Part shown: in pieces, positions 35,687 to 46,825 of the stretch
How positions within the stretch are numbered: position 1 is the first letter of the stretch
Layout of the letters: each line of letters starts with the position of its first letter
NCBI GenBank assembly: GCA_024500155.1
Contig: CM044879.1
Coordinates: forward strand, 23,182,572 to 23,246,571
Direction of reading: 5' to 3'
Origin: Chenopodium formosanum
Lineage: Eukaryota; Streptophyta; Magnoliopsida; Caryophyllales; Amaranthaceae
Length of the DNA stretch: 64,000 bases
The notes under the pieces: model-generated
Told to the model about the DNA's origin: nothing
What the model saw: the letters and a program-made list of their open reading frames with translations, nothing else
Databases searched by the model: none
Position numbers and translations under genes: made by a program

Positions 35687-36140
35687 GTAATTGATGAGTG
35701 ACATTTATGTCACTCTTAGGGAGTAGTTTTAGAGTTATTTCCGTGTTTATTTTCCCTTATTTTCCTTTTATTCTCTTGTTTTCTCTTTAATAAAGTTTCT
35801 AGTTTATTTTGGTAATTTTGGAGCGTTTTAATTTATTTTCTTTATTTTATTAGTTTTAGTTTATTTTCGTATTTTATTTTACTTTACTTGCTTGTATAGT
35901 TTTTGTTTTATTTTTATTAATTTAGTTTTATGTCTCTTATTTTCTATTTCATTTTATTTATTTCTATTTTATTTATTTTATTTTATTTGTCTTGGTTTTG
36001 GTTTATTTCGTCCTTTATTTATTTCCATTTTATTTTACTCTTTTTCTTTGTCCCAATCCTTTCTCGGTTTTGTGTGTAGGAGTTCGGGTTTCAGTTTGAG
36101 TGAAATGCCCAAGCCCCGTTTCATAAGCATGTTGCCAGCC

Positions 36141-38193
36141 TGTAGGCGTCGCTCGAAGTGCGCCTACGTTAAAGCATGGTGTGAATATGCTTAGCACTCA
36201 TAGGAAGTGGGAATTGACACATACGATTAGGGACACGATTAGGGACAAGGAAAGTAGGGAGCCGCCAACAAGTTTTTAAGGAACTTGTAAACCGTTCACG
36301 GATCATAAAAGGCAACCACGATTAAGGGACAACGATAGGCAACAACGATTGACCCGTGAAGGTTACACCCCATTCATAATCCATGAGATTACTAACTCCA
36401 TATGGTTCGGAACCACGAAAGGAGGATCGGGGATGATGGTACGAAGTGAGTCATGGAGTCACATTCGCCCGTATTGGCCTCTACTCGATTCTTATTATGA
36501 AAAGTATTCCTGTGATCTCAAAGACATGCAAATAAAATATTCAATTTGCTCCAAACTATTATTATGCTAAATTGGTTGAATATTAATGAACATATAATTC
36601 TAATATATTAGTGATCACTTTATTAAATAACAAGATTAAAGGAACCTAAACCGGTTGTCCAAATTATCTTATTAGGCGTGATATTCAATTAAATATTCCC
36701 TTTAACATGCACTATGGTGATCATAAATATAGAATAAACAAACATTAATATTGGAAGCAATTCAACAATAATAGCGTCAGTCAAATCAAATAATAATCCT
36801 AATCATGATACTAGCAATAAAAATAATAATAAGAGTAATTAAGTAATTAATTACTCACTTTCCACGTTTCCTTGAATTGCTACATCATGAATAAACTGTT
36901 AGTAACTTCAATAAAAATTCTACCTTCAGTTAATTCTACCTTTCACGCCTTGGTTTAAGTATAAAACTTCAGGTATTGTATGGACTCCTTAGAGTTCTTA
37001 AGGGATATAAAATGAGAGAATAGGGTGGCTAGAGTTTAGGCTAGAGCAAGAGATAGAGGAGAGAATATTTTAGGTGTAGGGAGAGAGAATGATTTTTGGT
37101 GTAGAAGAGAGGAAGAGAGAATGATTTGATGATCAAGCTTGTTGATGATTGAAAAAGGGGAGATATGACCTCTATTTATAGGGAAAAAAGAGGGGTCGAA
37201 TCAAGAAAAGATAAGAATTCGAATCGGATAAAACTCTTGCGATAGACAGCAGTTTTTGCGGATTTTGTTTTTATCATATCTTTTGATCCAGAAATCGGAA
37301 TAAGATGAATAAGATATCGTTGGAAAGCTCTTGAAGTCTATTTTCTAATCCAATTGGAATCAGATTGAAATATTTTGTAGAATAAAAGATATGGCCGAAA
37401 TATTGGGACGGTGTCAGTTTTGGATAGAGTTTCGTATTTCTTTTATATCTTTTTCGTTATACTCGGAATTAATATTATAATATATCATTGGAAAGATAAT
37501 TTCAAGAGCTATCCAACCATATAAGAATCAGATAAAAACAGTGAGTAACGAATATAATATCTGACAATCTTTGAACGTCTTTCAATTCGAATAGATTTAG
37601 GACTTTTAAAAAGATTAGTTTTATTCTATTTCAAACTCTTTAATCTTATCTTTTCAAAAAGGATAATTAAGATATTTTAGAAACTTATAGAAGCTTCCAA
37701 TAAATCATAATTGGATTAGGAATGAGATTAAATCCTTTGGACCCTCCACATGATCATCGGGTCGTAGGTAAGGTGGGCTTAGGTTCGGTTTAGACCCAGT
37801 TTAGTATTTTGGCCATAACTTATTCGTTATAACTCGGATTTGGGCTTATAATATATCGTTGGAAAGATCTTTTCAAACCCCATCCAAATATTTAATCATT
37901 GGACCCAGATTATGGACCAAAATAAACTGGTCTAAACGTTTTTATAACAAGGACACGAAATAAATGATTTTAATGGACACGAAATGAATTATTTTGGGTT
38001 TAAAGGCACGAAATGAGGAAAATAAGTTATGGTTTGGTGAAATGGGTTAGGAATTGGGTTGGTTTATGAAATTTATTGGGAATGAACATGGATTTAAGCA
38101 CTCCAAGATTAAATACTCAACCCGACCAAAATAGCGGTAAAAGGTTGTTCATCATCGGGTTTGGTTTTGGGGAGACATTTTTAGGTGTCTACA
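36141..38193 (-). mobile_element. Inverted solo LTR of the 1193-9605 family
   Basis: Reverse-complement homologue of the LTRs at 1193-3278 and 7521-9605, complete from TGTAGGCGTC to GTGTCTACA. It is flanked by the perfect 5-bp duplication CAGCC (36136-36140 and 38194-38198), so it integrated as a full element and lost its interior by LTR-LTR recombination. It carries more differences than the LARD LTRs show to each other, so it is an older event. Confidence 0.93.
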
Positions 38194-38198
38194 CAGCC

Positions 38199-40137
38199 CC
38201 ACTGCCACAACACACCAACTTGCTGCTGCACCTTATCCATCACCCCGCCTCCATTATCCTCCACCACAACAGCATCTCACTCCCCTGCTCCCTCTCCTTC
38301 ACTCACGCATCAACCAACACCAACACCACCAATCAGAATTCAGAACTCCCCTGCTCCCTCAACCTTTCACACATACCTCCACCATTGCAGCCTTCACGTA
38401 AACCACCAAAACCCACACCAATTAATCTCCTTTATCCACCTCGCGCAACCCCACAACAACCACCAACAACAACAACCACAAAAACCGCAAACAATTCGCC
38501 ACCACCAGCCTCCAATCACAGCCGCTGCTGCCTCCTCCACCCACAATCAACCACCAAACAATTCGTAAACCCCACATCTCACTCTCATGCTACTGTTCAC
38601 ACTCCTTACCTGTTGCGCCTCCCATTTCGCCACCAATCCCAGTCAACTCGCAACCCATCAGCCGCCAATACCACCGCAACAGTAGCAGCCAGCAAATCGC
38701 AATTCGCTCCTCCAATTCATCCAATTTTGAAACCCATTAGAGCGGGCGCTCTTTCATACAAAGCGGCCGCTCCATTTTGTTCAGTTTCTCCAACTCGAGG
38801 CAGAAGGTATGAGCGGCCGCTCCTAAAGGTATGCGCGGCCGCTTCAATCTTTCACGTGAAGCTGTACGGATTAATAAAGTTTGACGGTCGCGATTGTTTC
38901 AATTAATCTAACGGCTACAATTTGATGATGATCATTGCTAATGGTATTTTGTGTGGCGTGAAGCAGGGAATTATTTCCCCACTCAAGAGCAGCCGAGAAA
39001 TATCGAAGAAGAAGAGGAGGGTCTGATGATTTGGGGGATTTGTTTTGTTTGCTTTTTAATTTCTTTTTCTTTAATTTTCCTTTTCCTTATTTTCTTTTTA
39101 TTTTCCCTTTCCTTGTTTCACCTTCCTTTCTTTTTATATTTTCTTTATTTCTCTTTTCTTTTATTTTTATTATTTTCTTAGCTTTGTATAAATACCCATT
39201 TTGGGTAATTGAACTATCATCCATCTATTATTCTACCCTCTAATTAGTTTTTAGGAGAGCTTCTCTCTCTAGGTTTAGCTTAGGATTAGGGTAGTTTAGA
39301 GAGAGAAAGTGAGGGTTTCACCATTGTTGAGTTTGGAATTTGAAGAAGAAATTGATCATCTTTTCAATAGACTTTCATCATCAATCAAAGAGAATCTCTA
39401 ACTCTCTCTCCTCTATTTTTATTGCTTTCTTTTGATTATTATTTTTGTTGTTGGTATTACTTGTTGATCATGTTGATTCATGATTATTTGTTGATTAATC
39501 TTGTTATTATCATGATTAGTGAGTAATTTCCCCATTAAGGGGATAGTTGTGGTGTAGTTGGATCTTGAGCATGTTCTAGGGTTTAGAGTTGATTTATTTG
39601 TGATTAAAGTCTTTATATGCTTGATATTCTTTAATCTTCTTGCAAGTGCACATTGTTGGTTGATTAAAGGTGAATCTTTGCTAACAAGGAACGGAAGTTG
39701 ACTTAGCTAAGGTTCATTATTATCGATTGTTATTTAATAGTACCTCCCAATATATGATTCTAGTGTGGAAACATAGAGGCTATGCTAGGAGATTCTGATT
39801 AACCCCGGAAGGCGGTTATATTGGACCTTAATTCGATATTCGAGCATGTTTAGTTCATAATTAATTCAACTTCTATGCCTTTGTTATGCTTGAGTGATTA
39901 CTACTCCTAGACCATTTCGCTTAATGCTTTATCTCTAGTTTTTGTTTGTTTAGGCCTTTAGTTTACCTTCCTTTATTTCGGACTAGCTTAGTTGTTGATA
40001 GCATTTGGTAGTGTTTATTTGTTCCCTGTGGTTCGACCCCTCTTCTTGCCATATACTCATATTAGGTTAGTTGAGTGTTATAAATTGTACTTGATCTAGG
40101 TGTACTCGTTTAACGACGCGATTATTTACCTTCATCA
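38199..40137 (+). other. Right part of the Athila-like LTR, no gene
   Basis: Pro/Thr-rich and hydrophobic open frames at 38076-39243 are compositional (CACC-rich, then T-rich) and show no domain. A cluster of three GCGGCCGC palindromes lies at 38763-38842. The TATA box is at 39187-39194. Confidence 0.6.
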
Positions 40138-40142
40138 GTCAT

Positions 40143-40888
40143 CCAGAGGGATATCAATGTGTTCGCCAGCAGGCTGGGGACGGAGGTCATCTAACCGTTC
40201 CCCGGTCACCGGTCAATGATTGCTATTGCTTTTCTTCTTTTACCACCAGCAGCTCATCAATCTTTCTTTTCTTACCGGCTAGTGGGGTTGAATGTTCTTC
40301 CTTGATATCATCAAGGTCGATTGGTTGTTTGCCTCGAACGGCTGCTACGACCGTGGGCTTGACGTCCGACAGATAGCACTCCTGAGCCGTCTTCATGTCC
40401 CCGTTCAGGGAACTGACTGTTCCATCATCCTTCTCATACTTGACTAGCATGAGAGCATGAATGATGACGGCCTTGCACTCGTTCAGAGTGGGTCGGCCAA
40501 AGATGAGGTTGTAGGCAGTGAGCTCTTCAACCACTAGGAAACGAATGGTCATGTGCCGACCGTTTCCCTTCTTTCCCAGACAGATGGGCAAATCAATCCG
40601 TCCGACTGGGTGCACCAGTCCACCCCCAAACCCAACAAGGGTGTGGGAGACTTCCATCATGCTATCCGGTTTGTACTTGAGGTTGGATAAACATTTAAGG
40701 CTGATGAGGTCAGAGGAGCTGCCCGTGTCAATCAATATTAGACCAACCAGTTGGTTGGATACTTTGCACTCGATGACCACAGGGTCATCATGCGGCTGCC
40801 GGACTTTGCCTCTGTCCTTTTCGGTGATGATGACTTCAGGGAAGGCGGATGTGCTTGCCGCCTCTCCCTCTTCAACAGAATTAACCAT
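40143..40888 (-). pseudogene. Gypsy aspartic protease, copy B
   Basis: An open frame of 221 codons (40888-40223) has the catalytic motif DTGSSSDLI, the flap-region HTLVGFGGG and the terminal LIFGRPTLNE, ending in a lysine-rich linker. This is the best preserved domain of either gypsy copy, with no internal stop; it looks normal in sequence but is cut off from RT by the LTR insertion at 35692-40137. Its role is cleavage of the gag-pol polyprotein. Confidence 0.85.
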
Positions 40889-40928
40889 CTTTTTCAGATG
40901 GTCGGGCCACCTCCGGCAAATCCGCCTA

Positions 40929-42740
40929 CTATTGTATATACCGGATCTTCATCGGTTTCGGTACTAACAGTAGGCTGGGGAGTCTTCTTGTTGGACTGCC
41001 CGGATTTGCCTTGGAAGTCACTTTAGACTTCACATAGGACTTCAGCTGTCCTTTGTCGGCCAGTTGGTCAAGCGCCCGCTTGAGACTAAAGCAGTCGTTC
41101 GTGTCATGGCCGACATCCTCATGGAAGTGGCAGTGTTTGTTTTTGTTCCGATTTTCAGCGGAACCTTTCATAGGAGTCAGCTTCTCAAGAGTCAGTCAAT
41201 CCTTGATCTCCAAGAGGATGGAGCAGCAGTCCTTGTGGAAATCGTACCTTGGAACATACGGCTTCCACTCTTTTTTCTTTTTCTGGGTCGGCTGATCGGA
41301 GTTATCAATGACCCAAATTTGTTTTTTCTTTTTGCTCTCTTCTGGCTTTGGAGTCGGTTGAGCAGGCCGACTCTCCTTCTGTCGGTCGGACTTCTTTGAG
41401 TCCGACTGTTTGTTGGAGGAGCAGAGTTCGGTCGCCTGTATATAAGCTTTCGCCTCTCTTAGTGCTCCCTAAAGAGTGAAAATTTGCTTGCGGACGAGTT
41501 CGTACTTGAATGTAGACCCGTCCTTCAGACCCTTGAAGAAGTCTGTATAGGCGACCTCGTCAGAGATCCCATGGATCTGGATTCTCACCAGATTGAACCG
41601 CCTGACATAAGAACGCAGTCCTTCTCTATTTCCCTGCTGCACATTACCTAAGTCAAGGCTGGTCTTTTTGGTAGGGATGTACATAGAGAAATTTAAAGTA
41701 AACAAGAACGCAAGCGTCTTGAAGCTATTAATGCAACCAGCCGGCAGATTGCCAAACCACTGTTGGGCTAAGCCCTTCAGGGTGGTTAGGAAGCAGCGAC
41801 ACCATACGGCATCATCCAACCCCTGTAAATACATGAGGTGGGTGTATACTAGCTGGTGGTCTTCAGGGTTGGAGGTCCCATCATAGGTCCCAACCAACAC
41901 ATTTTTAACCTTAGCCGACTGTTCGGCTTCGGCTATTTCCCTAGAGAATGCAGAGGGTTGATCTCCACGGTGATGTAACCTAAGCTGCCAGTCTATGGGC
42001 TAATAGCTACATGCCGCCTGCCCTCCAAAGAAGGCAGGCTGAATGTATGGTAAAGCTGGCGGCTGGTACAGTGGCAGAGCCATGTACTGGGCCGACTGTA
42101 TCACATAAGGGGGGCTGAACCCGAGGGCTGCTTGCTAGGGTCTCATGTATTGATTGAGAATACCTCACAAAGGTATTCTGGAAGCTATCATGGTAGGTCG
42201 ACGTAGGGGCCGACTCTGATAGCTGGGTTCTCTTCTGCTCGATGTAATGTCGAGCATCAGAGAATGTTTTCTTACTGCCATCCGCCTGTACGTGTCGAAT
42301 GGGCTTTCTTGTTCCCGTTTCTGGGAAACGGAGTCTGGAGAGGTCAAGTGGAGGCCGAGCCTTCTCCTTAGGATGAGGAGTCGGCTAACAGTCCCTGACC
42401 GACTATTGTTTGCCAGATTGGGCTGGCTTCTTGTTCGACTGCTCTTTCTAGGAGTAGACAACTTCTTGGTAGCTAGTTGCTTGATTTGACCCTTGAGACT
42501 GCTCATGAGTTTCATGAGTTCGTCTCGGGTGACTGGGGTTGATCCTGCCGCCTGGGAAGAATCAACCGGCTGCCCTGAGGGCTTACTAGGCTGTCCAACA
42601 GTCTTGCTTGGACTCGCTTGGTCGTGGGGACACACCCGCTTTTCTTTATTGCGGATAAGTCTTGAGATGAGAGACCCATCACGGCCCATGTAGTTTTCGA
42701 CCTCACCGTCGTCCCCTGAATCATGGTCCGTCTGGACCAA
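40929..42740 (-). pseudogene. Gypsy gag, copy B
   Basis: Three ORF blocks: N-terminal basic/Ser-rich region (42740-42165), capsid (41900-41469: VGTYDGTSNPEDHQLVYTH, GNVQQGNREGLRSYVRRFN, FFKGLKDGSTFKYEL), and the zinc finger CHFHEDVGHDTNDC (about 41110-41070) with all ligands kept. A stop after QIFTL (41467) and frame changes separate them. The CxFHxxxGHxTxDC finger is typical of Tat-like gag. Confidence 0.87.
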
Positions 42741-42810
42741 TATGTCCTCCGGAGGCCGAATGGTCTTAGGAGTCGGTACAGGTTCCTGTCAAGCCATCTT
42801 AGAGGTACTC

Positions 42811-42829
42811 TTATCCACAGACGGCGCCA
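42811..42829 (-). other. Primer binding site, copy B
   Basis: Minus strand TGGCGCCGTCTGTGGATAA, two bases inside the 5' LTR. Confidence 0.82.
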
Positions 42830-42831
42830 AA

Positions 42832-43359
42832 TGTTTTGGGGTTTTTTGTGTCCCTCGGGAGAGTTACAACACCAAGACTGGATTCAGTAAGAGACTCTTA
42901 TACCTGCAAAACACACGGAGCACCGAAGGGTCGGTGGTCCGCCTCCGAAAATTAAGTTAGTAAGGATTCAGAGTGAAACGTGCGAAAAGAAGGTTATCTG
43001 CTTGGATTCCAAGCTTAGGTGTATTGTTTCTTGAGAGTGACACTTCAGACAATGATTGGTATTTAATCAATGTTATGTCATAAAAGTTGTAAAAAGATCA
43101 GATCCCATAAATGAGGGGAATGTTCCCTATTTATAGGGTCCTAGGAATGTGTGCCCTTCCTAGGGTTTTGTGCCCTAGGGAATGGCACGCCGTTTTTGCA
43201 GGGGTCCCTTGGGATTTGGGCCTTGAAAGCCGCCATTCCCAGGGGGCTGGATCTGCAAGCCACGTGTCACAAACTGAAAGGTCCAAGGTGGTGCCCTTTC
43301 CAATGACAAGTGTCAGGCTTTGATTGGGCCAGCTAGAAGGGTAAAAAATACCCAAATCA
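42832..43359 (-). repeat. 5' LTR of gypsy copy B
   Basis: Plus-strand TGTTTTGGGG..CCCAAATCA, followed by the target duplicate ATAAT (43360-43364). Homologue of 24271-24799, with visible divergence. Confidence 0.92.
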
Positions 43360-43391
43360 ATAATGTGTTGCAGAAGCTTTTTAATATTAGT

Positions 43392-43562
43392 ATGAAGTAT
43401 GAAAAAGTTCTTCTCCCAAGGCTTCATCGAGTCATCACCGGTGAGTTGACCAACAATTGCAAGTCCATCATTGATGTGGCTGCTGCTAGTCTGCCACAGC
43501 CCATGTCTCCATTACTGGCTCCTTTTTTGGTGAGGGGTAATAAGTTGGGTTGTAATGTATGA
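43392..43562 (+). other. Short open frame, possible gene fragment
   Basis: A 56-codon frame (MKYEKVLLPRLHRVITG..) in unique-looking sequence directly right of gypsy copy B. Codon use and composition look more gene-like than the AT-rich surroundings, and TTGCAGAAG just upstream could be an acceptor site. I do not recognise the product. It could be an exon fragment disrupted by the gypsy insertion, or chance. Confidence 0.25.
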
Positions 43563-43840
43563 AGTAATCAGTAAAATGATGCCTCCTTTGTTAATATTTG
43601 CTTTAGGGAGGAGATAGAAAAGGGTGGTGAGGGGGGACTAGAGAAAAGGGTGCGGTGGAAGTAGGAGAAAGAATTGATTTTTTTTTTTATTTGAAAAAGA
43701 AGTAAAAAACTAAGTTAAAAAAAATTAAAATCAAAATTTTAAATGTTAGACCAATGAAATTACAACACGTGTCATATTAACTTGTTTAACAAGTTGTCAA
43801 CCGGTCATGACTCATTAAAAGATAATCATCAATCAATCAA

Positions 43841-44647
43841 TCAATAACTATATACTAAAAGACATACCAGCAATGACACGTGTCATTTTCTGGTGTGTCC
43901 TTTAGTTTTTTTTTTTTTAAAAAAAAAATAATACTGGTAATCTTTAGTACACAAATCTTATACATAAATAAAAAGATAGCAAAATAATACATAAATAAAA
44001 GATTTGATAAATCTTATACATAAATAAAAAGATAGCAAAATAATACATAAATAAGAGATTTGATATGTTTTTCTATAACATATACGGAGTACATTGGCAA
44101 ATATATAAACTAAAATAAAAATAAAAATAAAAAAAATCAGATTCTTAACGTAATTGTGCCATAATGTTATGTACAACTTATTACAACAATAATTTTATTT
44201 AGATTTATTTGATTATATGTTAAAAAGCTCTAAGAAAGTAATTTGAATTTCAAATATTAAAAAATAAATAAAATAAAAGATTTGATGTATCCTTCTACAA
44301 ATAAATATTAACAACTATAAATTTAAGAGGAAAAAAAAAATTAGATTTTAACATAATTTGTGACATACATAGTGACTACCGAGTGTAATGTACAAAGTTT
44401 TAAGAAATCTATTTGGTTAACAACGAGAAAATTTTACCAATTTTTTATGAAATTAAATATATAATAATATACATATTGTCAAATGCGTTTTAAAAATAAC
44501 TATCTGGCTAATAGGCTCTTTTATAATTATTAATTATAGGGTCTTTTAAAATAAATTCATTACATCATATAATATTTTATAAAAATTCATTGTTAATTTA
44601 ATAATAGTTATCAAAAATTACCGTGCATGGCACGAAACCTAACCTAG
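43841..44647 (+). mobile_element. Helitron-like element 1
   Basis: The 3' end has a GTGCATGGCAC hairpin (44621-44634) ten bases before CTAG (44644-44647), followed by T: the Helitron pattern with insertion between A and T. The 5' end is placed at A|TCAATAACTATATACTAAAAG by analogy and is uncertain by some bases. No Rep/Helicase frame; AT-rich and non-autonomous. Small minus-strand frames inside have no domains. Confidence 0.6.
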
Positions 44648-44781
44648 TACCCTGAAAAAATTGACTTATCAATCAATCAATATATATATTTAAACTTAAT
44701 GGCATGGATTGTAATCTTGCCACGTGTCGACAATCTCGCCACGTGTTGCCATGTCACATATTATTATCTATAATCTATCTA

Positions 44782-45214
44782 TCTATACTATCTATTAAAA
44801 GGCGTTCCTTTTAAAGGAACGGTGCCACATGACACTCTTCAACTTATATGAAAACATGTCACAATGCCACGTCAGCGACACGTAAGCTTGCGACTTCATT
44901 TAACAAAATAAATAAAATATGGGTATATCTAGATTCGAACCCTCAACCTCAAACAATGAAATGTTACACACTTACCAACTCAACCAACTTCTATTAGTGT
45001 TATAAATTTCACATATTTAACATTATATATTCCTTTATATTAGAGGTTATTTAATTTATTTATTTTTCACAAAATTAGAAAATAAATACATATGAAGAAA
45101 AAAAAACAGAGAAAACACCCAAATCACACACTAGCTATACAATAGTTAAACATAATTATCAAATTAAAGAAGTACAAACTAGCAATTCGGGACATCGTCC
45201 GGGACACACACTAG
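44782..45214 (+). mobile_element. Helitron-like element 2
   Basis: Starts TCTATACTATCTATTAAAAGG after A and ends ACACACTAG before T, with the hairpin GGACATCGTCC (45190-45200) ten bases upstream. Non-coding; contains the tRNA-like sequence at about 44925-44995 on the minus strand. Confidence 0.68.
44925..44995 (-). other. tRNA-like sequence inside Helitron 2
   Basis: Minus strand has TTGGTTGAGTTGG (A-box-like, near 44985) and GGGTTCGAATCTAG (B-box-like, near 44940), with tRNA spacing of about 40 bases. Stems are too poor for a working tRNA. It resembles a decayed tRNA or a tRNA-derived SINE head. Confidence 0.35.
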
Positions 45215-45330
45215 TAATATTATTAAAACTCAATGGTATAACATGGTATAGCCATGTGTCATCTCTCCCTTGATGTATTCGACGCCACATAAGCAATGTA
45301 ATGACATGTCAAGACCTATTCATCTATTCA

Positions 45331-45826
45331 TCTATATATACTAAATGTCAAAATTCAAATCAAATTTATGATTAAGTTATAATTTGAATCCTTAATAAAC
45401 TTAAGACGAATTTAACATCAAACAATCAATGCCTCTTAATAATTATTGTTCTTAATAGAGTGATTTAAACTACGTGTTGTAACTTTCTAATTTGATTGTT
45501 CCGCTTCCTATATTGCAACTTTGTATTATTTACTTATTATATTATTGTTTTATAATTTTGTATTCAATTAATAAGCAAGCCTTAAATTCATTTTATAATT
45601 TTAACTTCAATTCACCGCTGAAATTTTGAAATCTTTGATGGGCATCAAATATTCCCACTATGAAATTTTTAGTTTCCTCCCTTTAGTGTCTAATCAAATT
45701 GACAAATTAAACATTCAATATTGATTTTTTTTTTTTTGAAAAAAATAAGTATATTAACCGATTTATTTAAAAGTTTGTCTAAAAAGACAAGCAATAACCC
45801 GGGACATCATCCGGGCCAAAAACTAG
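45331..45826 (+). mobile_element. Helitron-like element 3
   Basis: Starts A|TCTATATATACTAAATGTC and ends AAAACTAG|T, with the strong hairpin CCCGG..CCGGG (45798-45816) before CTAG. Its last 30 bases are clearly similar to those of Helitron 2 (GGGACATC.TCCGGG), so the two share a family end. Non-coding. Confidence 0.68.
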
Positions 45827-46122
45827 TTCTAAGTTAATCAAAATATCAACTTATTTTTCTTTCAAAAAAAAAAAAATATCAACTTATTTTGAACAAATTG
45901 AGTAAAAGTTGGCTTATTTTTGACAAATTTTTCTATACAAAAATAAAAATAAAAAAAGTTTTTAGTTGGAGGCTTGGAGCTTAACCTAGTCAGTCGTCTA
46001 TATATTTGGAGCAGCCGCATTGCAATACACTGAGAAAATACAGTAACTTCATTGTCTTCTTGAATCTACAATTCTCTCAATTCTCCGTTGAACCGGCTTG
46101 TCAGTTTTCTTCCTTCATTAAG
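45827..46122 (+). promoter_or_regulatory. Promoter and 5' UTR exon of the EF1B gene
   Basis: TATA-like CTATATATTTG at 45998-46008 suggests transcription from about 46030. The non-coding first exon ends CATTAAG|GTAAGATG at 46122. Only about 170 bases separate the TATA box from the Helitron 3 terminus, so upstream control elements are either very compact or lie within the Helitron cluster. Confidence 0.65.
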
Positions 46123-46821
46123 GTAAGATGTTTTATTTAATCATCGATTATCAATCTAACTTTAATCGTTAATTAAATTCAATTTAGGGTGAGAAATTTG
46201 AATTGAGTCAAATTATGATATTCATATTCTTAAGTAAGAAGATTAAAATTTGATAACTGATTGGATAATTTATTCTAACTTTTAGGTTTCTTGTTAATAA
46301 TTATTTGTTCTACGGAGTAAATTACTGGGGTTTTAGCGGTTTATGAATTAATTGATTGATTCGTGTGTTTTACAACAAATTCTGAATAAAGATCCGAACT
46401 TTCTGGTTCTACATCTATGGCAGTTACATTCTACTATTTGAATTTGATAATTGATTGGATAGTTTGTTTAAAATTTTTAATTTCTGATTTACAATTGTTT
46501 GTTGTTCGGAGTAAATTACTGGGGTTTTAGCGGTTTGTAAAATAATTGATTAATTCGTGTATTTTACAACAAATTCTGATTAAAGATCCGAACTTTCTGG
46601 TTCTAGATAAATGGCAGTTACATTCTACAATTTGAATTTGATAATTATTTGTTGATTTGATAGTTTATTTGAAATTTTAGGTTTCTGGTTTATAATTATT
46701 TGTTGTACGGAGTAAATTACTGGGGTTTATCAAATAATTGATTAATTGAATTGCGGTTTATCAAATAATTGATGTGTTTTACAACAAATTCTGATTAAAG
46801 ATCCGAACTTTGTGGTTCTAG
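46123..46821 (+). repeat. EF1B intron 1 with ~200-bp tandem duplications of the intron-exon 2 border
   Basis: Units at 46314-46507, 46508-46708 and 46709 onward each run from GGAGTAAATTACTGGGG to the exon-2 start ATGGCAGTTACATTCTAC; a partial tail precedes the first. The ATGs at 46417 and 46611 are decoys. The first has lost the acceptor AG (TTCTAC), the second keeps TTCTAG and would end after 14 codons. The true exon 2 is the third copy. Confidence 0.9.
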
Positions 46822-46825
46822 ATCA

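Larger units (their letters stand above)
35692..40137 (+). mobile_element. Athila-like solo LTR (interrupted) in gypsy copy B
   Basis: Ends TGATGAGTGAC..CCTTCATCA are flanked by GTAAT (35687-35691) and GTCAT (40138-40142). Copy A reads GTC at the same junction, so this is a 5-bp duplication with one later change. Net length is about 2.4 kb after removing the nested LTR at 36141-38193. A TATA box (39187-39194) and the ending TTCCCTGTGGTTCGACC..GACGCGATTATT resemble Athila-type gypsy LTRs; lineage from memory. No interior is present, so it is a solo LTR. Confidence 0.75.
24271..43359 (-). mobile_element. Tat-type Ty3/gypsy element, copy B, with nested insertions
   Basis: Both LTRs are present (TG..CA, about 0.53 kb) with the 5-bp target duplication ATAAT at 24266-24270 and 43360-43364. 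Minus-strand order: 5' LTR, PBS, gag, protease, RT, RNase H, archaeal-type RNase H, integrase, repeat-rich region with MITE, antisense gene, PPT, 3' LTR. Insertions at 28551-28746, 30559-33310 and 35692-40137 inflate it to 19 kb. Without them it is about 11.7 kb, in the usual range for this lineage. LTR divergence and coding decay show it is old relative to the non-coding element at 1193-9605. Confidence 0.93.

Noticed and set aside
38076..38906. 276-codon Pro/Thr/His-rich frame in the Athila-like LTR
   Set aside because: CACC-rich composition gives open frames in two phases; it starts inside another LTR and crosses its border and TSD.
43958..44176. Hydrophobic 72-aa minus-strand frame as a membrane peptide
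   Set aside because: AT-rich repeats of ATACATAAATAAA inside a Helitron-like element; composition alone explains it.
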